Assembly (NCBI GenBank): GCA_037039925.1
Contig: JAXRKP010000178.1
Coordinates: 287,001-351,000 of the forward strand
Reading direction: 5' to 3'
DNA: 64,000 nt
Source of the DNA: Doris montereyensis
Taxonomy: Eukaryota; Mollusca; Gastropoda; Nudibranchia; Dorididae
In this document: positions 1-11,256 of the stretch, piece by piece
How positions within the stretch are numbered: the first letter of the stretch is position 1
Layout of the letters: each line of letters starts with the position of its first letter
Program-made: the position numbers and the translations under genes
The notes under the pieces: model-generated
What the model saw: the letters and a program-made list of their open reading frames with translations, nothing else
Database searches by the model: none
Told to the model about the DNA's origin: nothing

Positions 1-194
1 TTTTATGATATCATTATGACGGGAATGAACTGCTCTATCCACTAGTATGATAGACTAGATTTGTCCCATTTTCGGCAAAAATGGCATTCTCAGAACCCGC
101 TCCTCCCGTTAATAACTTTTATCTGAGAAAATTATTTTTTGGGGGTTAAAATATCCAGAGCTACTTTCCTGCCCAAAGATATGTTTATATGATA
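1..194. other. Left edge, no feature seen
   Basis: AT-rich sequence at the window edge. I see no exon, RNA or repeat in it beyond the lead into the TAA microsatellite. It could be intron of the tektin gene that continues to the right, but nothing in it shows this. Confidence 0.4.
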
Positions 195-317
<123 letters not shown>

Positions 318-325
318 CAATTCTA

Positions 326-420
326 CTCGTAGTTAGCTGGGTTGGTAGCACGCTTTCTTTTCACGGCGAGGCGATAGGTGCCGACGCAGAGGTCGCGGGT
401 TCGATCCCCACGGTGGCCAG
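326..420 (+). repeat. tRNA-like SINE head (putative)
   Basis: A stretch with an A-box-like TAGCTGGGTTGGTAGC and a good B box, GGTTCGATCCC (398-408), at tRNA-like spacing. The flanks do not pair into a 7-bp acceptor stem, so this is not a functional tRNA gene. A tRNA-derived SINE head starting just after the TAA tract is the most likely reading. Confidence 0.45.
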
Positions 421-546
421 GATTTTTTTTCTGTCTATTCCTTGTATTTGTCTCGTCTTTGTTCCTATGGGGCTTTCATATTGTCTTATGTCTTACCTTC
501 GCTTCCGACATGCCCCTTGCCTCACTGTTGTTTGCCTTTATCTTTG

Positions 547-604
547 TTACTACTACTACTAGTACTACTACTACTACTACTACTACTGCTATTACTACTC
601 CTAC
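547..604. repeat. (CTA)n microsatellite
   Basis: Interrupted CTA/TAC triplet repeat. It lies between two tRNA-derived SINE-like sequences. Confidence 0.9.
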
Positions 605-840
605 TAGGAGACACAGTGGCCCAGAGACAAGGTGTTGGCCTCTTAACCAAAAGGTCATGGGTTTGTCTTGTACCTGACAGGTTGAAAAGTTTTCTCGAGC
701 TCGTTTAAGTAAAATTCACTCTCTTGGTCCATGTAAGTCGATTGACACCTAGTCCCATCGGAGACGGATGATAACAAGGAGCACCCGTATGCAGATCACA
801 ACACTCTGCGCATATTAAAGATTCCTTGTCTGAATGTGGT
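605..840 (+). repeat. SINE-A, forward copy
   Basis: tRNA-like head: GACACAGTGGCCCAGAG is A-box-like, followed by CTCTTAACCAAAAGGTCATGG and a degraded B box. A body follows, running to the ACTCTGCGCATATTAAAGAT region. The same sequence in reverse orientation recurs at 5490-5796, 7616-7843, 27686-27990 and 57967-58156. This copy lies just upstream of the first tektin exon in the window, in what should be tektin intron. Confidence 0.75.
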
Positions 841-926
841 ACTAGATAAGAATTATTAAATATTAAGAACCACGAATAACTTGTAGAATTGTGACGATTT
901 GCCTCTCTTAATTTTGATATTTTTAG

Positions 927-2114
927 CCAATCAACACCTGAATCTTGGGCCCAGTTCACACATGACAACATTGCTCGGGCTGAGCATGAGCGCATGGCAA
1001 GCATACAGCTTCGCACTTTAGTTGATAATGTATTGGAGGACACATCTCGTGACATGCGAGAACAGGCTGACCAAGTGGATGTCAATTTTACCAAGAGAAT
1101 TACAGAAATGGAAGATGCCAAAACAAAATTGGAGGAAAATCTAAATAAAGTAAGGAATTTTCAGCTGTTGTGTGGGTTTTAGTGTTTGAAAGAATTGAAA
1201 TTTTTTTTGATCATGAAATGTTAGCATACATAAAAAAAACTTGTGTTTAATCAAGAAGGACATCGTTCCATGTTCAAGATGTCAAAAGTACATTTTACTT
1301 TTAAATTAATAAAACTTTTTTCCAGATGGATTAAAAAAATATATTTGCATTACGCTGAAGTTTTGGTTATGTTTATTAAAAATACAAATCCAGATGAATT
1401 TCAAAGCTGTTAATATGATATTAATCAACATTCAAATGAAAAGAAAAACGAGAAAACTAAGATTAAAATTACAATCCATAAAGGTGGTGAAACAAGTGAA
1501 GGACCAGGAAAAGAACATTGAAGACCTGCAACAGGCTATCCGAGACAAGGAAGACCCAATGAAAGTAGCACAAACTAGACTTCATAACCGTACTTACAGG
1601 CCTGGTGTGGAGCTTTGCAGGGACCCCTCACAATATCAGTACGTAGATTTTAAATTTGTATGTGTGTTTTTGTAATCATCATCATGGAAACCTACAGCTT
1701 ATAAAATTCTTAATCTGAAATGTATTATGCATCATTGATGATTATTACTTCTTTCTATGTGAAATTTTGCTTGCTTTGTAACATATTGGGAACTAATTTT
1801 ATTTCAATTAACACCAATAGTGTACACACACATATACATAAATATTTTTGCTGTGACTATTTCTGAATAAAACAATTACATTTTGTTTCAATTTCAGTTT
1901 GGTGGGTGAAGTTAATGAGATTAGCCAGTCAATGGATGCTCTGAAACAGAAATTGAATGATGCACAAAACTCCCTCAAAGACCTCCAGGATAATCGTATG
2001 GCCTTGGAAAAGGAAATATCTGTGAAAAAGAATAGTATCTTCATTGACCGTGATAAATGCCTTACAGTCAGAAACCGCTTCCCTTCTCGTACCAAGCTGC
2101 AGGGCTATCAGTAG
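927..2114 (+). CDS. TEKT4: Tektin-4-like gene, last three coding exons (5' part outside window)
   Basis: Tektins are coiled-coil filaments inside the doublet microtubules of motile cilia and flagella. Exons are 927-1149, 1484-1638 and 1898-2114 (stop TAG). Splice signals are tttttag/CCAATC, donor gtaagg at 1150, donor gtacgt at 1639, and acceptor atttcag at 1891-1897. Phases agree (0 after the first exon, 2 after the second). The first exon starts STPESWAQF and is heptad-rich. The second carries RPGVELCRD, a variant of the tektin signature RPNVELCRD. The third ends with SIFIDRDKC and KLQGYQ. From memory, the ending and the SWAQF motif favour tektin-4 over tektins 1-3 and 5. The N-terminal half must lie left of the window. 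All three exons are open, with no frameshifts. It is convergent with the SAFB-like gene. Confidence 0.87.
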
Positions 2115-2508
2115 TTTGGGAGGTGCCAATATATAATTTTGTTTTGATACCTTGAAAGTGATAATTTGAAATTTTTGCTTTATGAAACATTTCTTCAAGT
2201 ATTGTTTAATGAATTTTGAATAACTGATAATATTTTTAGGACGACTTTACAAAAAATGCCTTTTTTAGAATGTCTGCCATGGCTGTGACAAATTGTTGTT
2301 TCCTTCACATTTGAAACCCAGTTTAAAGTTTTTAATACACGTTTTTGTTTTTTGAGCCTGTTGACTCTTGTGTATCATATCTACAATTTTTATTTTCCCA
2401 TTTGATCTCCGACTTTATTGACATTATTATGACATATGCGAAAATGTTAGGAAATCATCTGTCATACCTTAGTCATTTTTTCTTCTTTTTTTCTTTCCTG
2501 ATCTGGAA
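2115..2508 (+). other. Tektin 3' flank / UTR
   Basis: AT-rich sequence following the tektin stop codon. I see no clear single polyadenylation site and no other coding signal. Confidence 0.4.
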
Positions 2509-2610
2509 TATCAATGAAGATATACTATTAATAATAATAATAACAATAATAAGTATGCTGTTCTGGCTAGACCATGCCACCATGCACGGCTACTTAAGAG
2601 GAGCAATAGT
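2509..2610 (+). repeat. Dispersed repeat, copy 1 (paired with 4006-4125)
   Basis: The block GATATACTATTAATAATAAT, then TTCTGGCTAGACCATGCCAC, then an ending GGAGCAATA is repeated at 4006-4125 in the same orientation, with only a few changes. Family unknown. Confidence 0.75.
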
Positions 2611-3118
2611 AGGATTTATCGTTCATAAAAGAAATATTGACAGATCTTCAAAACTTTTGATGAATGTCTCACAACTCATGTTGTAAATCATGAGTAATAA
2701 GAGCAGTGATATAAGCATCTTTCATATCAGTCAGTATTATCTTTTTGATTATATTTATCTTTGATGTTTTCAAGTCTTTAGATCATGAGTATTGTGTAAA
2801 CTGCATGTAATTTTTACTTCACTGAAGGCTTTTTTTTTCAAATCTAATAAAAGACAGAAGAAATTCACATTCATCGAATGCAATCTCACTTTTTTTCACA
2901 ATTCGTTTTCTACCTATACTAGAAGCAAGTGAGAAATATAATATCTGGTGGTACAAACTGTATGTTTATTTAATTTCATCTGGTTGAAGAATGATTGAAC
3001 CAAAAATGTTATTTTTCTTGCTTTTATTCTTCCTCACTGTTCTGTGTTCTTAAATTTAAAGTGAGAGAAAAAAATGCGTGTGAACAAATTTGATTAAATG
3101 TAATACATGTACACATAT

Positions 3119-3345
3119 AGTGGCATTGGTGGTCTAGTGGTAAGGCTGCCTGACTTGAGATCATGAAGTCTCAAGTGGGAATCCTGGTAATGCTAGGTCT
3201 GATATCGTGTTCTTTGGGAAAAACACTTATTAATAACACACATTTCCCTACTCAACCCAGGCATGAATAGCCATCACTAACACTAACAGTACTAACACTA
3301 CAATGTAACAGCACTAGATGGGAAGTTAATCTGTGACAGACTTGT
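3119..3345 (+). repeat. tRNA-derived SINE with CORE-like body
   Basis: The head GGTGGTCTAGTGGTAAGGC is a typical A box, with a weak B-box-like CAAGTGGGAATCC. The body has TTCTTTGGGAAAAACACTTA and CCCTACTCAACCCAGGCATG. These resemble the conserved body of tRNA-derived SINEs common in molluscs and other aquatic animals (family memory). Diverged and not intact. It is distinct from SINE-A. Confidence 0.7.
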
Positions 3346-4005
3346 ATATCTCACTCATTTCATTACCAAAAATGAAGATAAGAACTAATTTAAAATGAAA
3401 CAGCCAAGTATGGAAAATGTTATCTCCTGTACATTTTTTAGCAGCTTAAATCAGGTCTCAGATAGATATATACAGTTAATATTAATAACATGGAATAATT
3501 TGGTATAGTAAGCAGTGTCGCACGGTTCTTGCTGAATTTATATTACCGGGTATTTCACGTTAAAAATTTTGGATTTCTTTTGTCGCTCACTGTATATTAC
3601 TTTTGAGTAATGGTCATAAAAATCATGGCACATTGGCAAAACCACGAGAATCAAGTAGAAATTCAATAAAACTCGAATTCATAAACCACAAGTGAGACAG
3701 TAATGTAGGCCGACTCTTGTCTTTCTTACACTGTCACTATTATCATGCGTTCGTCTCAAAAGAAAGCATTCAAAATCATCATTTTAAGTGCTAAGACATG
3801 GGGAAATTCTACCTGCACACCCTTTGCAGATGCAAGTTAACATAAACTGGTATATGAACATGGGACCTTTAAACCAGCGAAAAGAGGCTTCAGGTCTATT
3901 GTGCATTATACAAGTATATCCTATTAATGCTGGGTGATAATGATATACTTCATACAGTATGATACAGTGGTAAAAACTTTTTCCCCCTTCTTTTTCTCTT
4001 TCATT
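3346..4005. other. Intergenic, nothing recognised
   Basis: AT-rich sequence between a SINE and the paired dispersed repeat. No coding potential, RNA gene or structured repeat is visible. Confidence 0.4.
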
Positions 4006-4019
4006 GTTGAAGATATACT

Positions 4020-4051
<32 letters not shown>

Positions 4052-4125
4052 GTAGGCCTATGGTGTTCTGGCTAGACCATGCCACCATGCACGGCCACTC
4101 AAGAGGAGCAATACTAGGACCAGTA
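4006..4125 (+). repeat. Dispersed repeat, copy 2, with (TAA)n
   Basis: Second copy of the 2509-2610 block, with a longer TAA tract (4021-4051) and the shared GTTCTGGCTAGACCATGCC. It runs straight into the minisatellite that begins near 4137. Confidence 0.75.
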
Positions 4126-4136
4126 TAGGGACACAG

Positions 4137-5480
4137 GTAAGTGAGATGAAAGAATTTGGAAGAGGAAGTGAGATAAAAGAACTTGATAGAGGTCAGTAAG
4201 ACAAAATTACTTGGAAGAGGACAGTGAGACCAAAGAATTTGAAAAAGGTCAGTAAGACAAAAGAACTTGGAAGAGGTCAGTAAGACCAAAGAAATTACAA
4301 GAGGTCAATGAGACGAAAGAATTTGGGGGAGGTCAGTGAGACGAAAGAAATTAGAAGAGGTCAGTAAGACAAAAGAACTTGAAAGAGGTCAGTAAGACAA
4401 TAGAAGTTGAAAGAGGTCAGTAAGCCAAAAGAAATTGAAAGAGGTCAATAAGACAAAAAGAATTTGAAAGACATAAGTAAGACAAAAGAACTTGAAAGTG
4501 GTCAGTAAGACAAAACAACTTCAAAGAGGTCAGTAAAACAAAAGAACCTGGAAGAGGTCAGTAAGACAAAAGAACTTTGAAGAGGACAGTGAGACAAAAT
4601 AATAACTTGGGAGAGGATAGTGAGATGAAAAAATTTGGAAGAGGACAATGAGATGAAAAAACTTGGAAGAGGACAGTGAGACCAAAGAACTTGAAAGAGG
4701 TCAGTGAGATGAAAGAAACGTGGAAGAGGTCAGTGAGACAAAATAATAACTTGGGAGAGGACAGTGAGATAAAAAAAACTTGGAAGAGGATGAGACCAAA
4801 GAACTTGAAAGAGGTCAGTGAGATGAAAGAAACGTGGAAGAAGTCAGTAAGACAAAAGAACTTGGAAGAGGTCAGTGAGATGAAAGAATTTGGAAGAGGA
4901 CAGTGAGACAAAAGGTTTTGGAAGAAATCAGCGAGACGAAAGAACATGGAAGAGATCAATGAGACAAGAATTTGGAAGAGGTCAGTGAGACGAAAGAAAT
5001 TGTAAAAGGTCAGTGAGACGAAAGAACTTGGAAGAGGACAGTGAGACAATAGAATTTGGAAGAGGTCAATGAATGTGAGATAAAAGAACTTGGAGGAGGT
5101 CAGAGAAAGTGAAATGAAAGAACTTGGAAAAGGTCAGTGAAAGTGAGACAAAAGAACTTGAAAGAGGTCACCGAAAGTGAGATGAAAGAACTTGGAAGAG
5201 GACAATGAAATGAAAGAACTTGAAAGAGGCCAGTGAAAGTGAGACGAAAGAACTTGAAAGAGGACAATGAAATGAAGAACGGAAGACAATAAAACAAATA
5301 ACTTGGAGAGGACAGTGAGCCAAAAAACTTGGAAGATGACATTAACACTATTGACAGTAAAACGAAATAACTTGGAGTAGATCAATGAAATGAAAGAACT
5401 TGGAAGAGATCAGTGAGACAAAAGAACTTGGAACAGATCAGTGAGACAGTGAGACAAAAGAAAAGGACTTGAAAGTTTTT
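4137..5480. repeat. Degenerate 26-28 bp minisatellite, part 1
   Basis: Tandem, diverged units approximating GAAGAGGTCAGTGAGAC followed by AAAAGAACTTG. Dozens of copies vary by substitutions and small indels. Several higher-order repeats (for example 4676-4760 against 4796-4860) show local duplication of multi-unit blocks. Serine/phenylalanine-rich minus-strand reading frames here are repeat artefacts. Confidence 0.9.
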
Positions 5481-5489
5481 ATTGTTTGG

Positions 5490-5796
5490 TTTGATTTACC
5501 CACATCCACTACTAAGGTGATCTCAGGGTTTTTGGTAGGATTTTAATTTTTTTTGCCTGGACTGCCCAGTAAACAGCCAAGGATCTTTAACGTGCACAGA
5601 GTGTTGTGATCTGTACACGGACCTCCTTTTTATTGTCCGTCTCCAATGGGACTAAGTTTTGATCCACCTATCTGGACCGGGATAAAACTTGCTCAAAAAA
5701 CTCTAGAAAATTTTTCAACCGTCGGCAGGGCTCAAACCCACTATCTTTTGGTTGAGAGGACGACATCTTGCCTCTGGACTACCGAATCCCCAGACT
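5490..5796 (-). repeat. SINE-A, reverse copy inserted in the minisatellite
   Basis: Most complete SINE-A copy. On the minus strand it starts at the tRNA-like head near 5796 and ends near the ggtgatctcaggg motif at 5516-5528. Minisatellite units lie directly on both sides, so the insertion is younger than the array. Confidence 0.8.
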
Positions 5797-5835
5797 TGGA
5801 AGAGATCAGTGAAACGAAAGAACTTGGAAGAGGAC

Positions 5836-6000
<165 letters not shown>

Positions 6001-6080
6001 GACCCTGTACACCCGTTATGGTATGGTGATCTCAGGGGAAATTAAGACATTAAGAGGAACAGCAAGATACAAAAAAAAAC
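6001..6080 (+). repeat. Element B, partial
   Basis: Contains GGTGATCTCAGGGGAAATTA and AGGAACAGCAAGATA. The same sequence appears at 7388-7492, 8072-8190, 14058-14150 and 16955-17057. Truncated here on the right by minisatellite units. Confidence 0.7.
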
Positions 6081-6720
6081 TTAGAAGAGGACAGTGAGCC
6101 GAAAAAACTTGGAAGAGGACAGTGAAACGATAAAAATTGAAAGAAGACAGTAAAAGTGAGATGAAAGTGAAAGAACTTATTGGAATAGGACAGGAAAGGA
6201 AAGAACTTTGAAGAGGTCAGTGGGTGGAAATAATTTTAAGAGGTTAGAGAGACGAAAGAACTTGGAAGTGGTTAGTGGGACGAAATACTTTTCTTGGAAG
6301 AGGCCATTGAGATGAAAGAGCATGGAAGGGTCAGTGACACAGAAGAGCTTGGAAAAGGCCAGTGAGAATGAGATTAAAGTACCTGTACTTGGAAGGGATC
6401 AGTGAACTGAAATAAATTAAAAGAACTTGGAAGAGATCAATGCGATAGAAGAACTTGGAAGAGGTCAGTGAGATAAAAGATGTGGAAGTAGATCAGTGAG
6501 CTGAACAATTTTAGAAGAGATTAATGAGATGAACGAAATTTGGAAGAGGTTAGTTTGGGAGGAACGAATTTGGAAGAGGTTAAAATATTGAACGAACTCG
6601 GAAAAGGTTAGTGAGGTATACGGCATCAGAGAGATGAAGAAAATTAGAAAAGATTAAGGAGATGAACAAAGGGTTAGTGAGACGAACGAACTGAGAAGAG
6701 ATTTATGATTGATTACCAAT

Positions 6721-7260
6721 TCTTTTCTTTTTTTCTTGACTAGATCTAGGCCTATTCGTATTTACAGACGGCGAGACCACAGGGCCTACTCGACTTACTA
6801 CTAGTGACAGTAAAACATGGCGCCTGTTCATTCTCATCGATTCAGTTCTGACGTTATCTACTTATCTAATACATATATTGCTTCGTTCTTTTTATCTTGC
6901 ACCATTAAGTTCTTAAAATTAAAAGAAACAGAACAAACGGCAGATATAAACTGCGTAATTCTTGCCGGTTAGGCTACAAAAATAGATTTTATTTTGGGAA
7001 AAATGTTGTTTCAAGCCAATCTTAAGTCGTGCTTTATCTAAGCCTTATATTATAAGTTATAGTTATATCGTATCAGTACCAATTTCACTTAATCACCATC
7101 AGTAAGTAGTGTCACAAACTCTTAACTCTTCCCGTATTTAGTACTGACCTGTATATTTTGCAGTTGCAAACATAACTTCAACATAGCAGGAGATGTAACT
7201 ACCTTAACTTTGTTGATCGTAAGTGACCCCATATTGATTGTCATACATGTAATACAAAAT
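6721..7260. other. Intergenic, nothing recognised
   Basis: Unique-looking AT-rich sequence between repeat clusters. No exon or RNA signal found. Confidence 0.4.
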
Positions 7261-7263
7261 CCG

Positions 7264-7298
<35 letters not shown>

Positions 7299-7304
7299 TG
7301 TGTA

Positions 7305-7377
<73 letters not shown>

Positions 7378-7387
7378 CAGAGAGACC
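7261..7387. repeat. (GA)n microsatellite with GT island
   Basis: GA repeat broken by a short GT run near 7300-7312. It abuts element B at 7388. Confidence 0.95.
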
Positions 7388-7492
7388 TAGACCCTGATCT
7401 CAGGGGAAATTAAGACAAAGGAACAGCAAGATAAAAGAGAAATAAACGAGTAAAAGAAAAGAAGGAACTACCAGCAGCCCCCACCAACCACC
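7388..7492 (+). repeat. Element B
   Basis: Nearly full copy, from CTGATCTCAGGGGAAATTA to CTACCAGCAGCCCCCACCAAC. GA repeats lie on both sides. Confidence 0.75.
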
Positions 7493-7615
7493 CGGGAGAG
7501 AGAGAGAGAGAGAAAAAGAGAGAGACACACACATAAGCAGAAAGAGACAGAGAGGCAGATTGAGATAGAGAGAGAGACAGTTGATAGAAAAGAGAGAAAG
7601 AGGTAGGGAGATAGA
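7493..7615. repeat. GA/CA-rich low-complexity tail
   Basis: Degenerate GA repeat with short CA and GACA segments. It begins immediately after element B. Confidence 0.85.
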
Positions 7616-7843
7616 CAAGGAATCTTCAACATGCCCAAAATGTTGGTATTTAATGGTAATTGGTATGCACAGGTGACCGCTTTTTACTACCTGTATCTGA
7701 TTGGAGTATCCATCCACCTACTTAGACCAGGGGTAGGTTTTATCTGGAATACTTGAGAAAACATTTCAACCTGCTATGGCTTGAACCCATGACCTTTTGG
7801 TTAAGATTAAGAGGCCGATACCTTGCCTCTGGTCTAGTCCCCG
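7616..7843 (-). repeat. SINE-A, reverse copy
   Basis: Recognised by TTGAACCCATGACCTTTTGG, then AAGAGGCCGATACCTTGCCT and CTAGTCCCC, which is the reverse complement of the head at 605-680. Followed by GA repeats. Confidence 0.8.
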
Positions 7844-7890
7844 AGAGAAAGAGAGCAGGTGTAGAGAGAGAGAGAGAGAGAGAGAGAGAC

Positions 7891-7949
<59 letters not shown>
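7844..7949. repeat. (GA)n microsatellite
   Basis: Mostly perfect GA units with one CTA interruption near 7889. Confidence 0.95.
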
Positions 7950-7952
<3 letters not shown>

Positions 7953-8071
7953 GGATGGAAGGAGGGAGAGCGAGTAGTTTAGTTTTAAAGAATTTCAGCC
8001 GCTCATCATATGCGGTGATCATAGGATGAGATTTAAGAGGAAACATCGTTGTTTTTTTTAATTGAAATATA

Positions 8072-8190
8072 TCCCATCCACCATTGTGGTGATCTCAGCA
8101 TGAATTAAGAAGAAGAAACAGCAAGATAAAAGACAGTGAAAGAGTAAAAAGAAAGAAGTAGGACCTACCAGCAGTGCCCGCCAACTGTAT
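8072..8190 (+). repeat. Element B
   Basis: Good copy, from CCACCATTGTGGTGATCTCA to GTAGGACCTACCAGCAGTGC. The left end matches the 16955 copy. Confidence 0.75.
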
Positions 8191-8556
8191 GTGAGTGAAA
8201 GCGAATGTAATAACAATATACATGTACACGAGTATTTTCGACGAAAGACAAATTACTGCAGTTCTAAAAACCTATAGTATAAGACAAACAACAATGCAAA
8301 ATCATGCAAGAGAATACACTGAACATATGAATATGAACACCATCAAACATGTGAAAAGCAGTGGCTAATGCTATCTACTGCTGCTGGTAGGAGTAGCACT
8401 AGCAGGCAGAGTGACTCTAAGTGAGTCACTGTAGTGACTTTAAATCACAATGACTGGCGATCGCTGGAAGTCGAAAGTCTCGCGCATGTAAGTACGAATA
8501 ATCCTCAGCGCTCACGCTGTCCGTAAACATAGCCACTTTGTTTTTCTCTCTATTAG
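8191..8556. other. Intergenic, nothing recognised
   Basis: No coding or repeat signal is visible apart from a short self-complementary stretch around 8405-8450 (gtgactctaagtgagtcac). Confidence 0.35.
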
Positions 8557-8558
8557 TA

Positions 8559-9254
8559 CAGTAGTCTCCACCAAAATGCACGGTCCTCTGGTGACAAAAA
8601 AATTGTGCACTTTAGCGAAAGCGTATTTTGACGGAGCCAAGGACCATTACCCACTACATTGCCATTCTCAGTTGGACATTAACTCTTTGTTTTATTGTTT
8701 GTAATCGTTTGGGTTTTGTTTGTTGTTACTTGGTTTGAGGATAAGACCCAATTATACTTTATAGGCCTAACCTCTTCTCATAGATTGTTCATTCTTCTCT
8801 CACTCAAGACTACAGGAGGGGATGGGATGGTGGAGGCATTCGGCAACTCAGAGGAGTACTTTTTTATTTGTTGACACGCATGCCATTAAAGTGACAAGAC
8901 CTTTCTCAGATTTTCTAACCGTGATCAAAGATAGAGCCAATCACAGTGTCTGTCTGGCAGACGATCAACGGCCGAGTTGGGAAGGGAACGAACAGGGTGA
9001 CAAGAGCTGAAACAGCCAAGACTGGCATTGACGTGCGCACATAGTTAACACAGATCTAGATGTCACATGCACACACACACGTACATGCATGGCAGATTTT
9101 GTTACTTGGACGATCAAAAAACGTTATTGAGTTTATTTTTCACATGAATTGACTCTTTAAATGCAACCAACTGGAGACGCACTTGCCAAGCCGGCTATTG
9201 TTGCATTTTTAAGTGATAATTACTAACCAGCGTGCAATTTGGCGGAGACTACTG
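8559..9254. mobile_element. MITE-like element with TA target duplication
   Basis: Terminal inverted repeats: the left end CAGTAGTCTCCACCAAAATG mirrors the right end, whose reverse complement is CAGTAGTCTCCGCCAAATTG. Roughly 23 of 26 positions match. TA dinucleotides flank both ends (8557-8558 and 9255-9256). That is the target duplication expected of Tc1/mariner-type elements. No transposase is visible inside. A shorter relative lies at 20223-20477. A young-looking CA-rich run sits inside near 9068-9082. Confidence 0.75.
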
Positions 9255-9256
9255 TA

Positions 9257-10940
9257 TTATTATTACATGTAATCTGACTATTTTATTCCGTCAACAATTT
9301 GCCATGCATAGTAACCACCCTACATATATACCCATCAAATGTAATGTCATAAAGGTGACCACCTTCCTCTTCTTAACTCCACCCACTGTACCCCACAGCC
9401 TCTGTCCTATTAAAGCACCGGTTTGACACTTACCCAAGTGGAATTAAACAATCCTATAACTGTAATTTCCAGACTACGCCCATGGCACTTTCCTTGATTT
9501 CATAAGTTACCAGACATTTTTAATTGGCTGAGCATGCATTGCATGTGAACAGTTGTATTGCTCCTCCATCTCGCATTGACTGTATCCATTGTGACTTCGG
9601 GTTTTCATGGTGAGCAATGGTCAATCTACCTGCGTGTTCACCATCTAATCATTAGTGTTAGGGGGGGGCACGGCACCTGGACTGGCGAGTTTTGGACCAA
9701 AGGGTTGATTTTCTGTTCTTTGCATATTCGAGTAGAACGATCATTTATCTACAAGTTTATGGCAGACAAAAGTCCATATGACGTAGATTTTTTAAAAACC
9801 AAATATTTTGTAGGCGAGGGTAGGTAAAAATAATAAAAATGTTGACGTAAATTACCCTAACATTGGCTGAGAAGATGGCAGTAAAACCTGTATATTGGCG
9901 GTTAATCGCCAAATGTGGCAACATCGACTTCGACCTTGTTTCTGCCGACACCGAACGACGATTCGGCCCATCGCTGTGATATAAGAGGCGTTGCGCATCA
10001 GTGTGTATGTAAACACACGCACAAGCATAGGATATAGAGGAAAAAAACAAGAAACTGATCATTTCGATGTGTTTTCACAACGGCGCACATCTAAACTTAG
10101 ATTTATAATCCTATTTACATAAGTAACAATGCCAGAGACTGCCGAAAGAGTAAGGGGGCTGCTACAAGGGAAACCAGTCTGAAGCGTTTGTTTTGTGCCA
10201 TTTTCTTTTGATTTTTTACTTGCATTTTTCTTGAAATGTAGTTTTCCCACACTAAAATTCTATCTCCGTCATTTAACCGAACGATTTGTATTCTATTACT
10301 ATTACACAGGTTCCTCTTGTCAATGTTAATAAAATAACGTCGTTTAAAAAATATATATTGTAAACCTTTTGAGAAATTATTTTTTGTAATAAAAATGCCG
10401 TTTTTGTACATGCACGATATATTTTTTAAAAAAATCATAATAAAAAAAACTATCTAAAATATATTAAAAAAACCTGACGTCACTCAATTCAACAGTCAAG
10501 TCCCTCAATCAATATAAGAGAAAGACACAAACTAACAAAGACAGAATGTAAAGGACAAGCAAAAACAGCAATAAAAAGATTCTGTACGTTTGTGTTTATT
10601 AACAGATGTCATACAATAGTGAACATGTTTCCCCAAATTCTTTAAAGAAAATGACAACAAATTAAAAAGTTTACTGATGATGAAATCTTTAAAAAAAAGA
10701 ATACTTAAGAATGAAAACCACAACAAGAAAATTATGACGTCAAGAAAACAGTAATATCTTATCTCAAACACTGACATACCAAACATAACAGCATAATTTA
10801 CCATTTAAGGCTTACACAAATCAGGATAAAACGGCAGATTGAAAAAGGAATGGCAATGCAATCTCAGTTCATCCATAAAGTAAAACAAAAGAAGCATATT
10901 TAATGGTAGCACCTATGTACAACTGCAAGTGCTGTTATCA
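9257..10940. other. Intergenic between MITE and SAFB 3' end
   Basis: The part near 10940 should hold the SAFB-like 3' UTR on the minus strand. TTTATT, the reverse of AATAAA, occurs near 10595, a possible polyadenylation signal. Otherwise AT-rich with no recognised feature. Confidence 0.35.
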
Positions 10941-11256
10941 TCAGAATCTCCGTACTGTTGCTGCTGCAATACCAAACCTATTATCCCCGTGTCTAGGCAC
11001 GGTGCTCTGCATCATAACCGGTGGCCCCTGCATGGCGGGCTGAGCAATGAACACATGACCACCTCCCATATTGCCAGTCATCATGGGACCCTGTTGCAAA
11101 GTAAAACTTCCACTTTGGACTGTGTAATAACGGCCCCATTATCCCAACCATCACCTTGTCCCATTCCTGCCTGGCTCCAAGAGCTATCAATCTTCCTCTC
11201 CACAGGTCCATTCCAAGATCCCGATCCTCCTCCTCCTCCTGAGCCTCTGCTCGATG
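10941..11256 (-). CDS. SAFB: SAFB-like last coding exon, Gly/Met-rich C-terminus
   Basis: [20 protein letters not shown] to VITQSK, then, one frame over, [19 protein letters not shown] to an ending TVRRF-stop, comparable to the FTRRY end of SAFB. One A appears missing at the A3 run (plus 11114-11116). Acceptor tgtcag. With the base restored the phases close exactly. Confidence 0.8.

Noticed and set aside
326..420. Functional tRNA gene
   Set aside because: A and B boxes are present but no acceptor stem pairs. A SINE head is more likely.
4137..5480. CRISPR-like array or secreted repeat protein
   Set aside because: Units are degenerate with no unique spacers, and the frames shift between units. 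Eukaryotic minisatellite.
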